The translations under genes and the position numbers were made by a program. From CAYYFX01 sp964571855 (GTDB taxonomy: Bacteria > ARS69): a stretch of 64,000 nucleotides of DNA. Location: assembly GCA_964571855.1 (NCBI GenBank), contig CAZNDO010000001.1, forward strand, positions 124,001 through 188,000, given 5' to 3'. The notes under the pieces were generated by a model that was given only the letters and a program-made list of their open reading frames with translations, made no database searches and was not told the DNA's origin. Position 1 is the stretch's first letter, and each line of letters begins with the position of its first letter. This document shows, piece after piece, positions 60,635 to 64,000 of the stretch.

Positions 60635-61184
60635 GGCGGTCCTCCGCGCAGGGATCCAGCGCGATGGCGAGGACCCACGCGTCCTCGTCGTTGTTGCGGT
60701 AGTAGCGGCGGCGAACGGCGATCTTCCGGAAGCCGAAGCGCTCGTACAGGCACAGCGCGGCGCGGTTCGACGGGCGGACCTCGAGCGTGGCGAAGACCAT
60801 TCCGCGCCGGCGGCCCTCCGCGAGGATCCGCTCCAGGAGCCAGCGGCCCACGCCCTTGCCCTGGTGCCGCGGGCTCACCGCGATGTTCCCGATGTGGATC
60901 TCGTCCACGATGAACCACACCACGGCGTAGCCGATGAGCCCGGCGCCCTCGCGCACGACGACGGGCCAGCCCACGTCGGGGCGGCGCTCCACCTCGGCCA
61001 GGAACGAGTCCGGCGACCACGGATCCGGGAAGCACTCGCGCTCGAGCGCGGCCACGTCGGCGACGTCGTCGAGACGCATCGGGAGCAGGGCGCGCTCGCC
61101 GGCCGGCGCGGGGACGGAGGCGGGCGCGGACGCGCGGGAGGGCCGGGACCTCGCCGGCTCAGCCGGCGGAAGCGCGTCTCTCAT
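60627..61184 (-). CDS. rimI: Ribosomal-protein-alanine N-acetyltransferase RimI
   Basis: A 185-residue GNAT enzyme with an extra Pro/Ala/Arg-rich N-terminus of about 35 residues. The core is LRLDDVADVAALERECFPDPWS-like, with ERECFPDPWSPDSF, IGNIAVSPRHQGKGVGRWLL (acetyl-CoA loop) and NRAALCLYERFGFRKIAVRRRYY. It acetylates the N-terminus of S18 and perhaps other proteins. Placement directly after tsaB is the usual bacterial arrangement. It overlaps tsaB by 26 nt. A shorter start within the tail is possible. Confidence 0.9.
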   Translation of the reverse strand: MRDALPPAEPARSRPSRASAPASVPAPAGERALLPMRLDDVADVAALERECFPDPWSPDSFLAEVERRPDVGWPVVVREGAGLIGYAVVWFIVDEIHIGNIAVSPRHQGKGVGRWLLERILAEGRRRGMVFATLEVRPSNRAALCLYERFGFRKIAVRRRYYRNNDEDAWVLAIALDPCAEDRLG

Positions 61185-61875
61185 GGCGGGTCTCGGCATC
61201 GGGCTTCCTGAGGTAGACGGGAACGAGACTGGCCGGCTCCACCGATTCCCCCGCGGCGAGCTTTCGCGCCGCCACCCGCGCCACGGCCGCCGCCCGCGTG
61301 CGGCCGAGCGGCGCGGGCCGCGCCCACCCCGTGGCGAAGGACGGCGCCAGCAGCACCGCGCCGTCGCCCAGGAGGAGCCCCTCGGCGCCGGCGTCCGGCG
61401 CCGGCATCCCGCCCAGCCGCTCCGCCAGGGCCGCGCAGGAGATGGCCTCGGGACCCCAGAGGAGTTCCGGCGCCTTCCCCGGCGCCCCGGCGCGGTACAG
61501 GGCAGCGTAAACCTCGCCGCGACGGGCGTCCACCGAGGGCAGGAGGAGCGTGCCGGGGAGCCCCCAGTCCGACTCCCGGCCGCACTCGGCCAACCCTTCG
61601 AGCGTCCCCACCGGGACGGCCCGGACCGCCGTGGCGTGGCACAGCGCCTGCACTGCCGCCACGCCCACGCGGATGCCCGTGAAGGACCCCGGGCCGACGG
61701 ACACGGCGAGCGCATCGAGCTCCGCCGGCCGCACCCCGAACTCCGCGAACAGCCGCGCCAGCGCCCCGACCGCGCCCTCGCCGCGCGGCTCGAAATCCCG
61801 CTCGTGGACGTGCTCGCCCTCCAGCAGCGCCACGCTTCCCGCGAGCGTGGCCGTCTCCACCGCGACGATCCTCAC
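61159..61875 (-). CDS. tsaB: tRNA t6A synthesis protein TsaB
   Basis: A 238-residue ASKHA-fold protein: RIVAVETATLAGSVALLEG at the start, then VSVGPGSFTGIRVGVAAVQAL, and SVDARRGEVYAALY. It is the TsaD-like partner that scaffolds threonylcarbamoyl transfer to tRNA A37. The GTG at 61875 overlaps tsaE by 4 nt. TsaD and TsaC are not in the window. Confidence 0.94.
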   Translation of the reverse strand: MRIVAVETATLAGSVALLEGEHVHERDFEPRGEGAVGALARLFAEFGVRPAELDALAVSVGPGSFTGIRVGVAAVQALCHATAVRAVPVGTLEGLAECGRESDWGLPGTLLLPSVDARRGEVYAALYRAGAPGKAPELLWGPEAISCAALAERLGGMPAPDAGAEGLLLGDGAVLLAPSFATGWARPAPLGRTRAAAVARVAARKLAAGESVEPASLVPVYLRKPDAETRHERRASAG

Positions 61876-62366
61876 GCCCCGCCCTCCTCGACCGCGCCGA
61901 GCCCGGCGACCGCGCGGGCGACCGCGTCGGGCAGCGTGAAGGCGATCCGGCGCACGTCGTCCCCGGAGGGATCCGGGGTCAGTCGCACGTGCACGTGGTC
62001 CGGCGGCAGCGCCTCGGACGCGCGCTCGCCCCACTCCACGAGCACCCAGCCGCGCGGATCGCGCCGCCCTTCCCAGTCCAGGTCCGACAGCTCCGCCGCG
62101 CCGGCCAGCCGGAACGCGTCCAGGTGCAGGATGCGCCGCCCGGTGTCCGTCTCGTACTCGTTCACGAGCGTGTAGGACGGGCTGGTCACGGCGTCCACCA
62201 CGCCGAGCGCCGCGCAGAACCCGCGCACGAACTCGGTCTTCCCCGCGCCGAGCGGGCCTTCCACCGACACCACGCTCCCCGCGGGCAGGGAGCGCGCGAA
62301 CGCCGCGCCGACGGCGCGCGTCTCCCCCGCCGAGGTCGTGGTCACGGAGAGGGTGCGGGCGCTCAT
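61872..62366 (-). CDS. tsaE: tRNA t6A synthesis ATPase TsaE
   Basis: A 164-residue P-loop protein: SVEGPLGAGKTEFVRGFCAALG (Walker A about 36-43), SPSYTLVNEYE, HLDAFRLAGAAEL with the switch Asp, and LVEWGERASEALP. It regulates the TsaBD complex by ATP hydrolysis. It overlaps the porX-like gene by 4 nt upstream and tsaB by 4 nt downstream. Confidence 0.94.
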   Translation of the reverse strand: MSARTLSVTTTSAGETRAVGAAFARSLPAGSVVSVEGPLGAGKTEFVRGFCAALGVVDAVTSPSYTLVNEYETDTGRRILHLDAFRLAGAAELSDLDWEGRRDPRGWVLVEWGERASEALPPDHVHVRLTPDPSGDDVRRIAFTLPDAVARAVAGLGAVEEGGA

Positions 62367-63937
62367 CGCCGGGGCGTGAGCACCGCGCACGGGAGGATCA
62401 TCTCCTCCAGCGAGATGCCGCCGTGCTGGAAGCTGCCGCGGTACTGCCGCTCGTACTCGTGGAACTTCGTGGGGTACACGAAGTAGTAGTTCTCCTTCGC
62501 CAGGATGTAGTTCGTGTTCAGTCCCGGCGCGGGCAGCTGGTAATCCTCCGGCTTCTTCACGTGCAGCGCGTGCTTCTCGTCGCAGCCCAGGTTCGTCCCG
62601 ATCTTGAAGCGCAGGTTCGTGGACGTGTCCCGGTTGCCGTACGCCATCGTGGACTTCCGGCCCAGCACGGAGCCGTGATCCGTGGTGAGCACCACCGTGG
62701 CGTCCTGCCGCGAGATGGCCTTGAGGATGTCGAACAGCGACGAGTGCTTGAACCACGCCGTGGTGAGCGCGCGGAACGCGGCCTCGTCCGGCGCGATCTC
62801 GCGCAGGATCTCGGACTCGCTGCGCCCGTGCGAGAGGATGTCGATGAAGTTGAACACCATGGCCACGAGCGGCAGCGAGTAGAGGCTGGCGATGTCCTTC
62901 TTCACCGCCGCCGCCTCCTCCTCGTTGAAGATCTTGATGTACTTCGTGGTCGGGTTGAGCTGGATCCCGAGCCGGTCGAGCTGCGCGTCCAGCAGCTGCC
63001 GCTCGAACCGGTTCAGGCTCGTGTCGTCGTCCCCCGGCATGCTCCAGTACTGCGGGTGCTTCCTCGCGATCTGCAGCGGGAACAGCCCGGCGAAGATGGA
63101 GTTGCGCGAGAAGGACGTGGCCGTGGGCAGGATGGACCAGTACAGCTCGCGGCGGACGTCGAAGTACGACTCCAGCAGCGCCTCGATGGCGAGCCACTGG
63201 TCCAGGCGCAGGCAGTCCACGATGATGAAGTACACCTTGCGCTTCTGCCGCAGCGCCGGCGCCACGTGCCGCTCCACGATGTCCGGCGACATCACCGGCC
63301 GCGCCTCGCGCGGTCCCTGCACCCACTTCCGGTAGTTCGCCGTGACGAAGCGCGCGAACTCGTTGTTCGCCTCCGCCTTCGCGTCCTCGTGCGTCTGCAG
63401 GAGCCCCGCGTCCCGGTGGCTGTCCAGGCGAACGTCCCACTCCGCGAGACGCCGGTGGATGTCGATCCAGTCGTCCGGCGTGGACCCCGGGCCGCGCAGG
63501 TTCCGCAGCACGGTGAACTCGTCCACGTAGTCCCGCATGGCGCCGGACTCGCGCAGCCGGTTCCCCTCCAGGAGCTGCTTCGCGGCCGTGTACACCTGCA
63601 GCGGGTTCACCGGCTTCACCAGGTAGTTCTGGATGTCCTTGCGGATGGCCGCGTCCACCAGGGTCTCGTCCTCGGACTTCGTGACCATGATGACCGGCAG
63701 GTACGGGCTCTTCTCCTTGATGCCCTGCAGCGTGGCCAGGCCGTCGATCCCCGGCATCATCTCGTCCAGGATCACCAGGTCGAAGCGGTTCGACGCGTCC
63801 GCCACCATCGCGATGGCGTCCTCCCCGTTGGTCACCCCGTCCACGCGGAACCCGCGGTCCTCCAGGAAGCGCATGTGCGGGCGCAGGTGGTCGATCTCGT
63901 CGTCCGCCCAGAGGATGCGCTTGCGGTCGTCGTTCAT
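62363..63937 (-). CDS. porX: PorX-like response regulator with PglZ/alkaline-phosphatase domain
   Basis: A 524-residue protein. Receiver domain about 5-125: ILWADDEIDHLRPHMRFLED, phospho-acceptor Asp58 in VILDEMMPG, MVTKSED with the switch Thr/Lys. A helical linker (about 125-205) leads to a PglZ-type metallophosphatase domain (about 210-524) with YFIIVDCLRLDQW, SILPTATSFSRNSIFAGLFP (nucleophile Thr region) and LTTDHGS. Family knowledge: PorX of Bacteroidetes has this exact build, hydrolyses oligoribonucleotides and controls type IX secretion. ATG at 63937. Confidence 0.9.
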   Translation of the reverse strand: MNDDRKRILWADDEIDHLRPHMRFLEDRGFRVDGVTNGEDAIAMVADASNRFDLVILDEMMPGIDGLATLQGIKEKSPYLPVIMVTKSEDETLVDAAIRKDIQNYLVKPVNPLQVYTAAKQLLEGNRLRESGAMRDYVDEFTVLRNLRGPGSTPDDWIDIHRRLAEWDVRLDSHRDAGLLQTHEDAKAEANNEFARFVTANYRKWVQGPREARPVMSPDIVERHVAPALRQKRKVYFIIVDCLRLDQWLAIEALLESYFDVRRELYWSILPTATSFSRNSIFAGLFPLQIARKHPQYWSMPGDDDTSLNRFERQLLDAQLDRLGIQLNPTTKYIKIFNEEEAAAVKKDIASLYSLPLVAMVFNFIDILSHGRSESEILREIAPDEAAFRALTTAWFKHSSLFDILKAISRQDATVVLTTDHGSVLGRKSTMAYGNRDTSTNLRFKIGTNLGCDEKHALHVKKPEDYQLPAPGLNTNYILAKENYYFVYPTKFHEYERQYRGSFQHGGISLEEMILPCAVLTPRR

Positions 63938-64000
63938 CGGTTCTCCGCAGGGTGCGCCGGCCGGCGCGGCCGGCGCGGGGGACGGGGCGCCCGGCCGGAT
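63938..64000. other. Upstream spacer at the right edge
   Basis: The 63 bp before the porX-like start contain a GGAGAACCG-type ribosome-binding site (minus strand) and a CCGGCCGGCGCGGCCGGCGC palindrome-rich tract. No gene is visible; the operon promoter probably lies beyond the window or just here. Confidence 0.4.

Overview
The window is a chromosomal stretch of a very GC-rich, diderm, free-living bacterium. It has very few spacers and many GTG/TTG starts. It encodes an LptD-type LPS assembly protein and an Omp85-like protein. Two secreted proteins end in FlgD-like C-terminal domains of the type IX sorting kind, and there is a PorX-like response regulator with an alkaline-phosphatase (PglZ) domain. 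There are also two Ser/Thr kinases and a kinase-linked ECF sigma factor. This mix points to the FCB superphylum (for example candidate phylum Eisenbacteria or a relative such as Gemmatimonadota). That placement is inference: no rRNA or other decisive marker is present. I see no tRNA, rRNA, CRISPR array, insertion sequence or prophage.

Layout. 1-8.2 kb: an Omp85-like gene cut by the window edge, a peptidoglycan-binding protein, and a TetR-controlled RND efflux operon (tetR-tolC-MFP-RND) with a near-consensus promoter and two matching operators. 8.3-15.6 kb: a Ser/Thr kinase-TPR protein with its ECF sigma factor, a DUF2938 membrane protein, two tiny coupled genes, a lipoprotein and a secreted zinc metalloprotease. 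Two copies of a covarying 76-nt hairpin element lie here, each upstream of a gene. 15.8-24.2 kb: one 11-gene operon for a group 3b-like cytosolic NAD(P)-linked [NiFe] hydrogenase with its protease and HypABCDE. 24.9-33.4 kb: a membrane-tethered XRE regulator with an FG-GAP-like domain, a transglutaminase-like protein, a GT87 glycosyltransferase coupled to a Ser/Thr kinase, a RHH-GNAT toxin-antitoxin pair with a visible autoregulated promoter, and a HEAT-repeat protein. 33.7-37.0 kb: a MacAB-type ABC exporter. 37.2-40.3 kb: a U32 peptidase-family RNA hydroxylase (RlhA type) and a protein of unknown function.

40.3-46.1 kb holds the most interesting metabolic cluster. Four tightly packed genes encode a threonine-synthase-like PLP enzyme, a DUF1611/DgcN protein, a fusion of a PP-loop ATPase with a creatininase-type amidohydrolase, and an enolase-superfamily racemase. 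DgcN plus a racemase recalls N-acetyl-D-glutamate metabolism; the fused protein has no obvious place in that pathway. 46.1-51.0 kb carries small secreted or membrane proteins, an AI-2E family transporter and a beta-helix protein with a sorting domain. 51.0-63.9 kb on the minus strand is PilT, then a nine-gene chain of overlapping or nearly touching frames: porX-like, tsaE, tsaB, rimI, purine nucleoside phosphorylase, accD, folC, a MalK/UgpC ATPase and lptD.

Two very long near-perfect palindromes stand out. One of 298 bp lies between lptD and pilT and contains the last codons of lptD. One of about 226 bp lies between the convergent peptidoglycan-binding and RND genes. The strongest candidates for something undescribed are the duplicated covarying hairpin element and the PP-loop/creatininase operon.
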